Positions 1 to 8,732 are shown, numbered from the stretch's first letter. The stretch is 42,280 nucleotides of DNA from Streptomyces regalis (GCF_001509475.1 NZ_LLZG01000400.1:1-42280); one strand, 5' to 3'. Program-made: numbers and translations. Notes: generated from the sequence alone by a model not told the origin.

Positions 1-104
1 GAAGGGGCTCCGCCCCTTCGACCCCGCCAGGGGGCTGCCGCCCCCTGGACCCCCGCTTCGGCCCTGAACGGGCCTCGTCCTCAAACGCCGGACGGGCTGG
101 ATGA
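1..104. repeat. Terminator-like hairpins plus 57-bp dispersed repeat, copy A
   Basis: Two GC hairpins (1-19, arms gaaggggc/gccccttc; 27-48, arms ccagggggc/gccccctgg) are followed by a block at 48-104 that recurs base for base at 38222-38278, there also directly behind a 9-bp hairpin. The block contains aacgccggacgggctgga, which I know as an abundant Streptomyces intergenic word. The hairpins probably terminate an upstream gene outside the window. The rest of 105-279 shows nothing I can support as a gene. Confidence 0.75.
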
Positions 105-279
105 CCGACCGGCGCTGGGACGTGACCGTCAGCACCGTGAGGCGAAGCCCCTGCGGGTGGGTGGGGGCCAGGGATGGTCGTGTTTGTGCCCGGCACACGG
201 CCGCCAGAGGTTTCTGGCGTAGGCATCCGGTGGGACCTGAGCCCGTGGTCGTGGCGTCCGATGCCTCAGACTGGAACCC

Positions 280-693
280 ATGACGATTCACGAGAACCTC
301 CTCGGGGGCCCGCCCCCGACCCACCTCCCCGACGACCCCGAGCCGCGCGAGCTGCTCGCCGGCGGAACCGCGCCCGCGGACGTCGCCGCGAAGCACCCGA
401 CCTCCTCGCTGGCCTGGGCCCAGCTGGCGGACGACGCGTTCGAGCGGGGCAGTGTCGTGGAGTCGTACGCCTATGCCCGTACGGGCTACCACCGCGGCCT
501 GGACGCGCTGCGCCGGAACGGCTGGAAGGGACACGGTCCCGTCCCCTGGGAGCACGAGCCGAACCGCGGCTTCCTGCGTGCCCTGCACGGCCTCGCCCGC
601 GCCGCCGGAGCCATCGGCGAGCAGGAGGAGTACGAGCGCTGCACGCAGTTCCTGAAGGACTCCTCGCCGACGGCGGCCCAGACCCTGGGGTAG
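280..693 (+). CDS. DUF3151 family protein
   Basis: A 137-aa soluble protein of the actinobacterial DUF3151 family, whose function is unknown. It was recognised by the opening (MTIHENLLGGPPPTHLP), the centre (HPTSSLAWAQLADDAF, then YAYARTGYHRGLDALRRNGWKG) and the conserved PWEHEPNRGFLRALHGLARAA stretch near residues 88-109. The length matches the family, and it has no signal peptide or membrane segment. The ATG at 280 has only a weak Shine-Dalgarno sequence. The gene stands alone: a strong terminator follows at 713-738, before kynA. I see no operator. Confidence 0.85.
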   Translation: MTIHENLLGGPPPTHLPDDPEPRELLAGGTAPADVAAKHPTSSLAWAQLADDAFERGSVVESYAYARTGYHRGLDALRRNGWKGHGPVPWEHEPNRGFLRALHGLARAAGAIGEQEEYERCTQFLKDSSPTAAQTLG

Positions 694-712
694 TCGAAGA
701 ACGAGAACCTCT

Positions 713-738
713 GGCCCGCCTGTGTGATCAGGCGGGCC
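713..738 (+). terminator. Intrinsic terminator of the DUF3151 gene
   Basis: Perfect 10-bp stem ggcccgcctg / caggcgggcc with a 6-nt loop, 20 nt after the stop codon, followed by ttgcctttt. It is the only strong hairpin between this gene and kynA. Confidence 0.85.
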
Positions 739-845
739 TTGCCTTTTCGGCGGACCATCGAAGAAGATGCCCGGCGGGGACCGGGGCCCCCGTGTCGATA
801 ACGGCAGGGGCGGACCGCTACCCGGAGTTACAACAGGAGACAGCG

Positions 846-1685
846 ATGTCCCACGAGGCTCACGAGGCTGAAGAGCCGTCGACTCCGCATCTCGACTTCG
901 CAGGCACCACGCCGTACGAGGACTACGTACAGGCGGATGTCCTCACCCACCTCCAGCACACCCTCTCCGACGACCCCGGAGAGATGGTCTTCCTGGTCAC
1001 GACCCAGGTGATGGAGCTGTGGTTCACGGTCATCGTCCACGAGTGGGAGACGGCGACGAACGCCCTCCGCGAGGACCGGGTGCCGGTGGCGATCGACGCG
1101 CTCAAGCGTTCCGTACGGGAACTGGAGGCCCTGAACGCCTCCTGGAAGCCGCTCGGCCAGCTCACGCCGGCCCAGTTCAACGCGTACCGCAGCGCCCTCG
1201 GTGAGGGCTCCGGCTTCCAGTCGGCGATGTACCGGCGCATGGAGTTCCTGCTCGCCGAGAAGTCCGCGTCCATGCTGGTCCCGCACCGCGGCGCCCCGCG
1301 CGTTCACGCGGAACTGGAGAAGGCGCTGCATGAGCCGAGCCTGTACGACGAGGTGCTGCGCTTCCTCGCCCGGCGCGGCTGCGCGGTCCCGGAGAGCGTG
1401 CTGAAGCGCGACGTGTCGCAGCGGTACGAGCCGTCGGCCGCGGTGGAGGCCGTCTGGACCGGCATCTACGCAGGCGACCAGAACTCCGAGCTCGCCCGCC
1501 TCGGCGAGGCGCTGACCGATGTGGCGGAGCTGGTCTGGCGCTGGCGCAACGACCACCTGGTCGCCACCCGGCGCGCGATGGGCGCCAAGGCCGGTACGGG
1601 CGGTTCGGCCGGGGTGGCCTGGCTGGAGAAGCGGGCGCAGAAGAACGTGTTCCCGGAGCTGTGGACGGCGAGGTCTCATGTCTGA
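846..1685 (+). CDS. kynA: Tryptophan 2,3-dioxygenase
   Basis: Heme dioxygenase that opens the tryptophan indole ring to N-formylkynurenine, the first step of the kynurenine pathway. The 279-aa product begins MSHEAHEAEEPSTPHLDF and shows family hallmarks: TPYEDYVQADVLTHLQ near residue 20, the helix MVFLVTTQVMELWFTVIVHEW, and the C-terminal WRNDHLVATRRAMG segment whose His237 is the expected heme ligand. The frame stays open far upstream to 174, but the ATG at 846 has a good ribosome site (aggaga at 835-840, 5-nt spacing) and gives the normal family length. It overlaps kynU by 8 nt, so the two are translationally coupled. Confidence 0.95.
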   Translation: MSHEAHEAEEPSTPHLDFAGTTPYEDYVQADVLTHLQHTLSDDPGEMVFLVTTQVMELWFTVIVHEWETATNALREDRVPVAIDALKRSVRELEALNASWKPLGQLTPAQFNAYRSALGEGSGFQSAMYRRMEFLLAEKSASMLVPHRGAPRVHAELEKALHEPSLYDEVLRFLARRGCAVPESVLKRDVSQRYEPSAAVEAVWTGIYAGDQNSELARLGEALTDVAELVWRWRNDHLVATRRAMGAKAGTGGSAGVAWLEKRAQKNVFPELWTARSHV

Positions 1686-2901
1686 GTTCGCGGAACTCGC
1701 CGCCAAGGCGGGGGCGCTGGACGCGGCCGACGAACTGGCCGCTGCCCGCAAGCAGTTCGTACTGGATGAGGTTGTCTACCTCGACGGCAACTCCCTGGGC
1801 GCCCTCCCGGCGAACGTCCCGGGGCGGGTCGAGGACGTCGTACGGCGCCAGTGGGGCGGGCTGCGCATCCGGTCCTGGGACGAGAGCGGCTGGTGGACCG
1901 CGCCCGAGCGGATCGGCGACCGGATCGCTCCGCTGGTGGGGGCGGCGCCCGGCCAGATCGTGGTCGGCGACTCGACAAGTGTCAATGTTTTCAAGGCGGT
2001 TGTTGCGGCCGTGCGGATGGCGAATCCCGTTGTCGGCGGGGGCGGCCGGGACGAGATCCTGGTCGACGCGACGACCTTCCCCACGGACGGGTACATCGCC
2101 GAGTCGGCGGCGCGGATGACGGGGTGTGCGCCGCGGCCGGTGACCCCGGCGCAGGTGCCGGGCGCGCTGTCCGGCCGTACGGCCGCCGTCCTGCTGAACC
2201 ACGTCGACTACCGCACCGGCCGGCTGCACGACCTGCCCGCACTCACGGCCGCCGTGCACGCGGCGGGGGCGTACGCCGTCTGGGACCTCTGTCACAGTGC
2301 GGGTGCGCTGCCGGTGGGGCTGGACGAGCACGGCGTCGACCTGGCGGTCGGCTGCACGTACAAGTACCTGAACGGCGGGCCGGGTTCGCCGGCGTACCTG
2401 TATGTGCGAAGTGACCTGCAGGACCGCTTCGACTCCCCGCTCCCCGGCTGGAACTCGCACGCCGAGCCCTTCGGCATGCGCAGCGACTTCGCACCGGCGG
2501 CGGGCGCACTGCGCGGTCGCGTCGGCACGCCGGACATCCTCTCCATGCTCGCCCTGGAGGCCGCGCTGGACGTCTGGGAGGGCGTGTCGATCGAGGCGGT
2601 GCGGGCCAAGTCGCTCGCGCTGACCGACTTCTTCCTGGAGTGCGTCGGGGCGTATGTGCCGGACGGGCGCGTGGAGTCGGTCACTCCGGTGGCCCATGCG
2701 GAGCGCGGCAGTCAGGTCGCGCTGCGCTGCGAGGGTGCCGGGGACGTGATGAAGGCGCTCATCGAACGGGGCGTGGTCGGCGACTTCCGCCACCCGGACG
2801 TGCTGCGCTTCGGTTTCACGCCGCTGTACGTCGGGTTCGCGGATGTGGAGCGGGCGGCGCGGGTGCTGGCCGAGGTGCTGGGGGAGGCGCGGAGACGCTA
2901 G
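1678..2901 (+). CDS. kynU: Kynureninase
   Basis: PLP enzyme (fold type I) that cleaves kynurenine to anthranilate and alanine. The 407-aa protein contains YLDGNSLGALP near residue 34, GDSTSVNVFK near 99, the AVWDLCHSAGALPV segment that positions the cofactor, and CTYKYLNGGPGSPAY, in which Lys229 should be the PLP lysine. It ends with FRHPDVLRFGFTPLYV, typical of the family. The start overlaps the kynA stop by 8 nt. Its TAG stop codon is also the first three bases of the inverted-repeat element that follows, so the 3' end of the gene may have been set by that insertion. Confidence 0.95.
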   Translation: MSEFAELAAKAGALDAADELAAARKQFVLDEVVYLDGNSLGALPANVPGRVEDVVRRQWGGLRIRSWDESGWWTAPERIGDRIAPLVGAAPGQIVVGDSTSVNVFKAVVAAVRMANPVVGGGGRDEILVDATTFPTDGYIAESAARMTGCAPRPVTPAQVPGALSGRTAAVLLNHVDYRTGRLHDLPALTAAVHAAGAYAVWDLCHSAGALPVGLDEHGVDLAVGCTYKYLNGGPGSPAYLYVRSDLQDRFDSPLPGWNSHAEPFGMRSDFAPAAGALRGRVGTPDILSMLALEAALDVWEGVSIEAVRAKSLALTDFFLECVGAYVPDGRVESVTPVAHAERGSQVALRCEGAGDVMKALIERGVVGDFRHPDVLRFGFTPLYVGFADVERAARVLAEVLGEARRR

Positions 2902-3163
2902 GGCCTGTCCGGCGGATCAGGCCGGCTGCAAGAAACAGTGCAGACCGGCCGAGCCGAGCGGTGCCTGGTGCGTGCAGCTGCAAGGCGGAGGAGCCGTGTC
3001 GATCAGCCGCTACCGCAGCGGGCGACGCGATGGGGGTCCCCCCGCTCGAGCGAAGTCGAGAGTGGGGGAGTCGGCGACCGACGACAACGCGGCTGGGGGT
3101 CCCCCCTCTGGGGAGCGCGTGCCAGGCACCGCGACGCCGGCATGATCCACCGGACAGGCCCTA
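2899..3163. mobile_element. MITE-like element with 28-bp terminal inverted repeats
   Basis: Terminal inverted repeats at 2899-2926 and 3136-3163 match in 26 of 28 positions; each begins tagggcctgtccgg. No credible gene lies inside the 265 bp. The interior holds a further word (about 3032-3070, cccgctcgagcgaagtcgag followed by agtgggggag) that reappears with changes inside the acyltransferase gene at 6439-6480. The TAG at each tip is the stop codon of the flanking convergent gene: kynU on the left, the TetR gene on the right. Recognising it as a non-autonomous element is inference from structure; no target duplication was identified. Confidence 0.65.
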
Positions 3164-3763
3164 ACCGACGTACACCCCCGCCACGGCAGCCGCATGCGCC
3201 GCCCGCGCGGCGCGCTCCGCGGCGGGGGCGTCGGGGATCACCCCGGTCGTCAGCAGCTGGTAGTAGAGGGGGGCCGACACCGCCCGTACGACCGCCTCCG
3301 CGTCCGTACCGGTGGGCAACTCCCCTCTGGCGACGCCCTGTTCGACGCAGGGTGCCCACTCCGCGACCCTCACCTCGTAGAACCGCCGCAGCGCCTGCGC
3401 CGTGCGTTCGTCGCAGGTCGCCGCGGCGATGACGGCGCGGAACAGGGCGCCCTGCCGGGAGTCCGCCAGCGTCCGCTGCACCAGCGCCGCGTTGGCCCGC
3501 AGGTCCCCGAGCGCGGACCCGGTCTCCTCGCGCGGCAGCGACTGCTCGGCCATGTCGGCGAGCAGGTCGGCCACCAGCCCCGTCACCGAGCCCCACCGCC
3601 GGTACACGGTCGTCTTGCCCACCTCCGCGCGGCGGGCGACGTCCGCGAGGTCGAGGCAGTCGAAACCCTGCTCCACGAGCACATCTCCGGCCACCCGCAG
3701 GACGGCCGCACGGACACGCGCGGTACGCCCTCCGGGACGTACGGTGCCGGGTTCGGCGGACAT
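3161..3763 (-). CDS. TetR family transcriptional regulator
   Basis: A 200-aa repressor-type protein. The N-terminal helix-turn-helix covers about residues 18-62 (AAVLRVAGDVLVEQGF, then LADVARRAEVGKTTVYRRWG, the TetR signature). The rest is the helical ligand and dimer domain. It is divergent from the kynurenine-formamidase-like hydrolase at 3975 with a 211-bp shared control region, so control of that gene and possibly of kynA/kynU is a reasonable inference, with a pathway intermediate as ligand. Its TAG stop sits in the tip of the inverted repeat of the adjacent element. Confidence 0.9.
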   Translation of the reverse strand: MSAEPGTVRPGGRTARVRAAVLRVAGDVLVEQGFDCLDLADVARRAEVGKTTVYRRWGSVTGLVADLLADMAEQSLPREETGSALGDLRANAALVQRTLADSRQGALFRAVIAAATCDERTAQALRRFYEVRVAEWAPCVEQGVARGELPTGTDAEAVVRAVSAPLYYQLLTTGVIPDAPAAERAARAAHAAAVAGVYVG

Positions 3764-3865
3764 ATCGGCCTCCTTGGTGCACGTACGAGCTGTGGTGCGA
3801 TGCGCGCTGCCAGCGTAACGAAACCACAGGGCCGTTTAGCCCTCACCGAGCGTGACATCCGTGTG

Positions 3866-3893
3866 TTGGCGCACGTCACCCGCCTGATACCGT
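3866..3893 (+). promoter_or_regulatory. Candidate promoter of the hydrolase gene
   Basis: A -35-like ttggcg and -10-like taccgt are separated by 16 bp, placing a start of transcription near 3900 and leaving a leader of roughly 75 nt. A short inverted pair gtgac (3852-3856) / gtcac (3875-3879) straddles the -35 and could be part of a TetR operator. Weak, sequence-only evidence. Confidence 0.35.
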
Positions 3894-3974
3894 CCCCGCC
3901 AGCGCGCCGAATTCCCACCTGGTCCGCCACCCCCGCTTTCCCCCAAATCCGTTTCATTGCTGAGAGGTTGGAGC

Positions 3975-4883
3975 ATGCCGGACGACGTCGCAGCAGCCCG
4001 GGCCGCTGCCGAAGAGGAGTCGGCCTTCTCGCACCCGCCCGTCGACCCCGACGCCATCGCCTCGTACGGCGACCACCCCGACCAGGTGATCGACTTCTAC
4101 GCGCCGCGCGGCGAGGCCGGGCCGGATGGTCTGGCCCCGCTGGTCGTCGTCCTGCACGGCGGGGCGTGGCGGGCTCCGTACGACCGGCGGCATGTCACGC
4201 CGTTCGCGGACTTCATGGCTCGGCGGGGGTTCGCCGTGGCCAATGTGGAGTACCGGCGGGGGGCGGACGTCACGCAGGGTGCGGGCGGCGCGGCGGATTC
4301 GAGGGCGGGCGGCGGTCCGGTCGCCGGACGCTGGCCGGACACCTTCGACGACGTGGCCGCCGCGCTGGACGCGCTGCCCGCACTCGTACGGGAGACGCTC
4401 CCGCAGGCCGATCCACGCCGGACCGTGCTCACCGGTCACTCCGCCGGCGGCCACCTGGCTCTCTGGGCGGCGGCCCGCCATGTCCTCCCCGCGGACGCCC
4501 CCTGGCGCATCGCCCGTCCCGTGCCGCTGCGGGGTGTCGTCGCGCTGGCCCCGATCGCCGACTTCACGGTCGCCGACAAGCTGGACGTCTGCGGGGGTGC
4601 CGCGCGGCAACTCCTCGGCACAGGAGTGGAGTTCGCCGAGCGTCAGCCCTACGCCGACCCCGCGCTGCTGCTCCCGACCGGCATCGCGACGACGCTCGTC
4701 CAGGGCCGCGCGGACATCGTGGTCCCGCAGGCGGTCGCCGAGTCGTACGCGGATGCGGCGGCGAAGGCCGGGGAGGTGGTCGGTCTGACGCTGCTGGAGG
4801 ACGTCGGGCACTTTCCGCTGATCGATCCGGCGGCGGATGCGTGCGCGGTGGTGGTGGAGGAGATCGCGCAGCTGGCTTGGTGA
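3975..4883 (+). CDS. Alpha/beta hydrolase, probable kynurenine formamidase
   Basis: A 302-aa cytosolic serine hydrolase of the esterase/arylformamidase type. It shows the oxyanion motif LHGGAWRAPY after beta-3 (about residues 59-68) and the nucleophile elbow TGHSAGGHLALW with Ser156. The C-terminal GRADIVVP and EDVGHFPLID supply the expected Asp and His. With kynA and kynU nearby and no other formamidase in view, hydrolysis of N-formylkynurenine to kynurenine is the likely role, completing the tryptophan-to-anthranilate route. The ATG at 3975 has gagagg 7 nt upstream; the in-frame TTG at 3957 lies before that site and was rejected. Family confidence is high, substrate moderate. Confidence 0.75.
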   Translation: MPDDVAAARAAAEEESAFSHPPVDPDAIASYGDHPDQVIDFYAPRGEAGPDGLAPLVVVLHGGAWRAPYDRRHVTPFADFMARRGFAVANVEYRRGADVTQGAGGAADSRAGGGPVAGRWPDTFDDVAAALDALPALVRETLPQADPRRTVLTGHSAGGHLALWAAARHVLPADAPWRIARPVPLRGVVALAPIADFTVADKLDVCGGAARQLLGTGVEFAERQPYADPALLLPTGIATTLVQGRADIVVPQAVAESYADAAAKAGEVVGLTLLEDVGHFPLIDPAADACAVVVEEIAQLAW

Positions 4884-4917
4884 GGCGGCGCCAGTCTCCT
4901 ACGGGGTGCGCCCCTTC

Positions 4918-4937
4918 ATACCCGTAATACCTGAGAG
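4918..4937 (+). promoter_or_regulatory. 20-bp motif shared with the second two-component operon, copy 1
   Basis: The sequence atacccgtaatacctgagag lies 108 bp before the ATG of the DUF1023 hydrolase operon and matches 9451-9470 in 18 of 20 positions. Both operons encode NarL-type sensor/regulator pairs, so a binding site for one or both regulators is the simplest reading. Confidence 0.5.
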
Positions 4938-5045
4938 CTACGTCGCAGGTGAGCTCCCTGGCGGGACGCGGACGACGAAGCCGGATCCGTAATTTCCCCT
5001 CCAGACAAGCCCGTTGGCCGGGCGGACTGGAAGGGGAAGGCGACC

Positions 5046-6107
5046 ATGGGGCGCACCACGGGGGCAGCCGGGACGGGCGAGCCGGAGAAGAAGACCCACC
5101 GCAGGCACAGAGGGCGCCGAGCTCTGCTCGCCACCCTGATCACCGGTGCCGTGGTCGTCCCGCTGTCCGGCGCCGCACGTCCTGAGATCCCCGCCCCGGC
5201 CCCGGCCGCCCTCGCACCGGTGACGGCGGCGACCCTGGACGAGGCGTACGCGGCCAACCGCGCCAACGCCGCCGAGGCGTCCCGCATGGCCGTGGCCCAC
5301 GGCAACCGCGAACGGGCCGCGGCGGACCGCGCGATGGCCGCACCGTCCCGCCACTTCCTCTCCTTCGACGGCCGCGGCGCCGGTCTCGCGACGGAGGTCT
5401 TCGGCGACCTGGCCCACGCCGAGCGCATCGCGGTCCTGGTCCCGGGCTCCGACACGTCCATCGACACATACGACCGTTTCCGCGACGCCGCCCGGGCCCT
5501 GCACGAACGCCTCACCCGGGAAGCCCCGCAGGGCACCGGCACCGCGGTGGTCGCCTGGCTCGGCTACGAAACCCCGGCCACGGTCAGCACCACGGTCACG
5601 ACGGCGGGCCGAGCCGAGGAGGCGGCCCCGAAGCTGCGGGAGTTCATACGGCAGCTGCGCGCCCTCGCGGACCGCTCCTCGAACACCGATGGCGGGCCGG
5701 ACGGGCCGGCCGGGCCGACTGGCAGGAAACCGCGCATTTCCCTCCTCTGCCACTCCTACGGCTCGGTGGTCTGCGGCCGTGCGGCCTTCCACCTGGACGT
5801 GGACGACATCGTCCTGGTCGGCAGCCCCGGCACCGGCGCGGACACCGCGGCGGCCCTGCACACCCCGGCCCGCGTCTGGGCGGCCCGCGGCAGTGACGAC
5901 TGGGTGGCGGAGGTGCCGCACGTCAGGCTCGACCTGCTCGGCACGACCGTCGGCTTCGGCACCGACCCGATGTCCCCGTCCTTCGGCGCCCGGGTCTTCG
6001 CGGCGGGCGGCGGCGGCCACAGCGACTACTTCAGGGCGGGCTCGACGTCCCTGGCCAACCTGACCCGCATCGTCCTGGGCGAGACCTCGGAGGTGACCCA
6101 TGGCTGA
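5046..6107 (+). CDS. Secreted alpha/beta hydrolase, DUF1023 family
   Basis: A 353-aa exported hydrolase. The N-terminus is a basic stretch (RRHRGRR) followed by a hydrophobic core (ALLATLITGAVVVPLSGAA, about residues 25-43), a signal peptide or anchor. The DUF1023 core contains VLVPGSDTSIDTYDRF near residue 125. The nucleophile elbow LLCHSYGSVVCG (Ser237) precedes DDIVLVGSPGTGAD, typical of the family, then GSDDWV (acid) and GGHSDYF (His). A Gly/Pro-rich stretch (about 215-226) is a variable loop. Its stop overlaps the next start by 8 nt, making it the first gene of a four-gene operon ending with the regulator at 8733. Substrate unknown; the coupling to a sensor kinase suggests an envelope role (inference). 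Confidence 0.8.
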   Translation: MGRTTGAAGTGEPEKKTHRRHRGRRALLATLITGAVVVPLSGAARPEIPAPAPAALAPVTAATLDEAYAANRANAAEASRMAVAHGNRERAAADRAMAAPSRHFLSFDGRGAGLATEVFGDLAHAERIAVLVPGSDTSIDTYDRFRDAARALHERLTREAPQGTGTAVVAWLGYETPATVSTTVTTAGRAEEAAPKLREFIRQLRALADRSSNTDGGPDGPAGPTGRKPRISLLCHSYGSVVCGRAAFHLDVDDIVLVGSPGTGADTAAALHTPARVWAARGSDDWVAEVPHVRLDLLGTTVGFGTDPMSPSFGARVFAAGGGGHSDYFRAGSTSLANLTRIVLGETSEVTHG

Positions 6108-7377
6108 GTCCGAGTCCGAGTCCCCTGCTGAAGGGCGCCTGCGCGGCGCGTGGAAGGGCATACGCCGGGGCGCCGCCCGTGTCGACGCCGTCACCCCCGC
6201 CGACCGGGACCGGGCCGTCGACGCCCTGCGGGCCTTCGCCATCCTCGGTGTCGTCCTCGGCCACTGGCTGGTGACGGCCCTGGTGGCGGACGGCGGAGTC
6301 GGCCTGCGCACCGCGAGCCCGCTCCACTACATGCCCTGGCTGGCCCCGATCTCCTGGGTCTTCCAGACCCTCGCCGTGTTCTTCCTGGTCGGCGGCCATG
6401 TGGCCACCCGCGGCTACACCTCGGCCCGAGCGCGCGGCGTGGGGACACCTCCCGCTCGAGCGAATTCGAGAGTGGGGGAGTACGGACAGTGGCTGGCGTC
6501 GCGTCTGTCCCGCCTGTTCAAGCCGGTGGCGGCGATCCTCACCCTGTGGACGGTGGCGTCGGTCCTGCTGCTCCTCTCCGGCACGGACGCCGGCACCATC
6601 CACACCCTGCTCAAACTGGCCCTGTCCCCGCTGTGGTTCCTGCTGGTCTTCGCCGCGCTGACGGCGGCAACGCCCCTGCTCCTCCGCCTCAACCCGCTCT
6701 GGCCCCTCGCGGTCGTCCTCCATGTGGACCTGATCCGCTTCGGCCTGGGCGGCCCCGCCTGGCTCGGCTGGGCGAACGTGGCGGCCGGCTGGTTGGTGCC
6801 ATACACCCTGGGAGCGGCCTGGACCCGGGGCGAGCTGGAGCGCCGCCGCGCCGGCTGGATCCTGCTGACGGGCGGCGCAGCGGCCACGGCCGCACTGATC
6901 GCCTGGGCGGGATACCCCGCGTCCATGGTCGGCGTCCCCGGCGCCGGAATCTCCAACCTCAACCCGCCCACGCTGGCCGCCGTCACCTTCGGCCTGGCCC
7001 AGTGCGGCCTCGCCCTGCTCCTTCGCGAGCCACTGCGCCGCACGATGCGCCGCCCCCTGGCCTGGGCGGCGGTGGCCCTGCTCAACCTCTCGGCGATGAC
7101 GATCTTCCTCTGGCACCAGACGGCCCTGATGGCGACCACAGCCACGGGCCTGACGGCAGGCCACCTCCCCGGCCTGCACACCGTCCCCGACCACCTCGGC
7201 TGGGTGGCGGCCCGGCTGGCCTGGCTCCCCCTGTTCACCCTGGCCCTGGCCCTGTGCTGGACGGCATTCCGCACCTACGAGCAAGGCCCTCGCCGCTCGA
7301 CCGGCCGCCGGTCCAGGGTCGTCCGGTCCCACCCGGCATCTCGCGGCAGTGCGGCGAAGGAACACCACCATGCCTAG
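6100..7377 (+). CDS. Acyltransferase 3 family membrane protein
   Basis: A 425-aa multi-pass membrane protein of the acyltransferase 3 superfamily, which transfers acyl groups to surface or secreted molecules. The first helix carries VDALRAFAILGVVLGHW (about residues 44-60), whose His is the family's conserved residue; about ten hydrophobic segments follow (for example LAVFFLVGGHVATRGY, LWFLLVFAALTAATPLLL, TIFLWHQTALM). Between helices, about residues 114-127, lies an unusual loop read from a dispersed repeat (6439-6480). The 8-nt overlaps on both sides with the DUF1023 hydrolase and the kinase gene show a tightly coupled operon. The substrate cannot be read from sequence. Confidence 0.85.
   Translation: MAESESESPAEGRLRGAWKGIRRGAARVDAVTPADRDRAVDALRAFAILGVVLGHWLVTALVADGGVGLRTASPLHYMPWLAPISWVFQTLAVFFLVGGHVATRGYTSARARGVGTPPARANSRVGEYGQWLASRLSRLFKPVAAILTLWTVASVLLLLSGTDAGTIHTLLKLALSPLWFLLVFAALTAATPLLLRLNPLWPLAVVLHVDLIRFGLGGPAWLGWANVAAGWLVPYTLGAAWTRGELERRRAGWILLTGGAAATAALIAWAGYPASMVGVPGAGISNLNPPTLAAVTFGLAQCGLALLLREPLRRTMRRPLAWAAVALLNLSAMTIFLWHQTALMATTATGLTAGHLPGLHTVPDHLGWVAARLAWLPLFTLALALCWTAFRTYEQGPRRSTGRRSRVVRSHPASRGSAAKEHHHA
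6439..6480 (+). repeat. Dispersed palindromic repeat read in frame inside a gene
   Basis: The word cccgctcgagcgaattcgag with flanking gtggggacacct and agtgggggag closely matches the interior of the element at about 3032-3070, which reads gaagtcgag where this copy reads gaattcgag. Here it lies within the acyltransferase frame and adds about 14 residues (GVGTPPARANSRVGE region) to a cytosolic loop. Confidence 0.7.
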
Positions 7378-8716
7378 GGTTGGTCGCGTGACGGAGACGG
7401 GGATCCAGCACGCGTTCGTGAGTCGAGTCCGGCGCTGGCTGCGGGTACTGCGCGACGACCTGTGGACCCTCAGGGCGGACCCGCTGCCCCCCTCCACGTG
7501 GGTGCGCTGGCTGCCGCACGGCGTGCTGTGCCTGGTCGCGTTCGGCGTCACCCTCGGCGCCGTGGCACAACTGCAGGACAACGGCGGGGTGGGCGCCCAG
7601 GTCGCCTTCCTGATCGGGCTCGCGCAGGGTGGCGCGGTCATCCTCGCGCTGTGGCGGCCGGTCCCCGCGTGGTGGCTGTCGACGGCGGCCATGGTGGGGG
7701 GCGCCGTAGAGGTGCGCCGCCAGCTGCTGGCCGGTGGCGCGCACGACTTCGTCTGGCCCTGGACCGCGGCCGGGATCATCGGTCAGATGGCCGTGCTGCT
7801 CCTGCTCGCCCTGCGGGTACGCGCTCGGGTGTCCCTGGAGACGCTGGTGCTGACCGCGCTCGTCACCTACGTCATCCAGGGGCTGTGGGGGGCGCGCGAC
7901 TACCAGCCCACCGGAGTGCTCGCGATCATCCTGTTCGCGGTGGTCGTGCTGCTCGGCACGGCGCTGCGCGGTCGCCGGGAGGCCCGTGCAGAACTCGGCC
8001 GGCAGACCACCATCACCGCCGAGGAGCGGGCCCGGCGCACCCTGCTGGAGGAGCGCACGAACATCGCCCGCGAACTGCACGACGTGGTCGCCCACCACAT
8101 GTCGGTGATCTCCATCCAGGCCCAGGTGGCCCCGCACCTGGTGGAGAACCCCTCCGAGGAGCTGAAGGAGAACCTCGCGGGCATCCGGCAGAATGCCCTG
8201 GACGCGCTCACCGAACTGCGCCACGTCCTGGGCGTCCTGCGCTCCGAGAACCGGGAGGACCCCTACGGCCTCGGCGAACCCGGCACCGCAGCCGCCCCGG
8301 ACGCCCCCCAGCCCATGCTCGACCGGCTCGACGCCCTCATCGACAACACTCGTGCCGCCGGACTGGACGTCGTCACCGACATCAGGGGCGAGGCTCCCCA
8401 GTACCCCACGGGCGTGGAACTGTCCGCGTACCGGATCGTCCAGGAGGCGCTCAGCAACGCCCTGCGGCACGCACCGGGCTCGGAAGTGCGCGTCGAGATC
8501 TCCCACGACTTCCACGGCCTGCATCTGGGCGTCGTCAACTCCCGCCCGCAGCAACGCGTTCCGCCCTCCCCAGGCGCGGGACACGGCCTGCTCGGCATGC
8601 GCGAGCGAGCGGCGATGCTCGGTGGCCACCTCACCGCGGCCCCTACCCAGCAGGGCGGTTTCGCGGTCTCGGCCTTCCTCCCGCGGGGCGACACCCCGCC
8701 CACTGCCCATCCCTGA
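7370..8716 (+). CDS. Sensor histidine kinase, NarL/DesK type (pair 1)
   Basis: A 448-aa membrane sensor. The N-terminal third has about five to six hydrophobic helices with short loops (residues about 45-205) and no large extracellular domain, suggesting intramembrane or lipid-state sensing. The HisKA_3 dimerisation box ERTNIARELHDVVAHHMSV holds the phospho-acceptor His237. The HATPase domain follows with YRIVQEALSNALRHAPGS (N box) and GHGLLGMRERAAMLGG (G box). The ATG at 7370 has aagga 8 nt upstream and overlaps the acyltransferase stop by 8 nt; a GTG at 7388 is the alternative. Partner regulator 16 nt downstream. Confidence 0.92.
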   Translation: MPRVGRVTETGIQHAFVSRVRRWLRVLRDDLWTLRADPLPPSTWVRWLPHGVLCLVAFGVTLGAVAQLQDNGGVGAQVAFLIGLAQGGAVILALWRPVPAWWLSTAAMVGGAVEVRRQLLAGGAHDFVWPWTAAGIIGQMAVLLLLALRVRARVSLETLVLTALVTYVIQGLWGARDYQPTGVLAIILFAVVVLLGTALRGRREARAELGRQTTITAEERARRTLLEERTNIARELHDVVAHHMSVISIQAQVAPHLVENPSEELKENLAGIRQNALDALTELRHVLGVLRSENREDPYGLGEPGTAAAPDAPQPMLDRLDALIDNTRAAGLDVVTDIRGEAPQYPTGVELSAYRIVQEALSNALRHAPGSEVRVEISHDFHGLHLGVVNSRPQQRVPPSPGAGHGLLGMRERAAMLGGHLTAAPTQQGGFAVSAFLPRGDTPPTAHP

Positions 8717-8732
8717 CAGGAGAACCGTCCCC

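Noticed and set aside
174..845. Open frame continuing upstream of kynA, giving a much longer protein
   Set aside because: It overlaps the DUF3151 gene, has composition of an out-of-frame reading, and the ATG at 846 has a good ribosome site and family-correct length.
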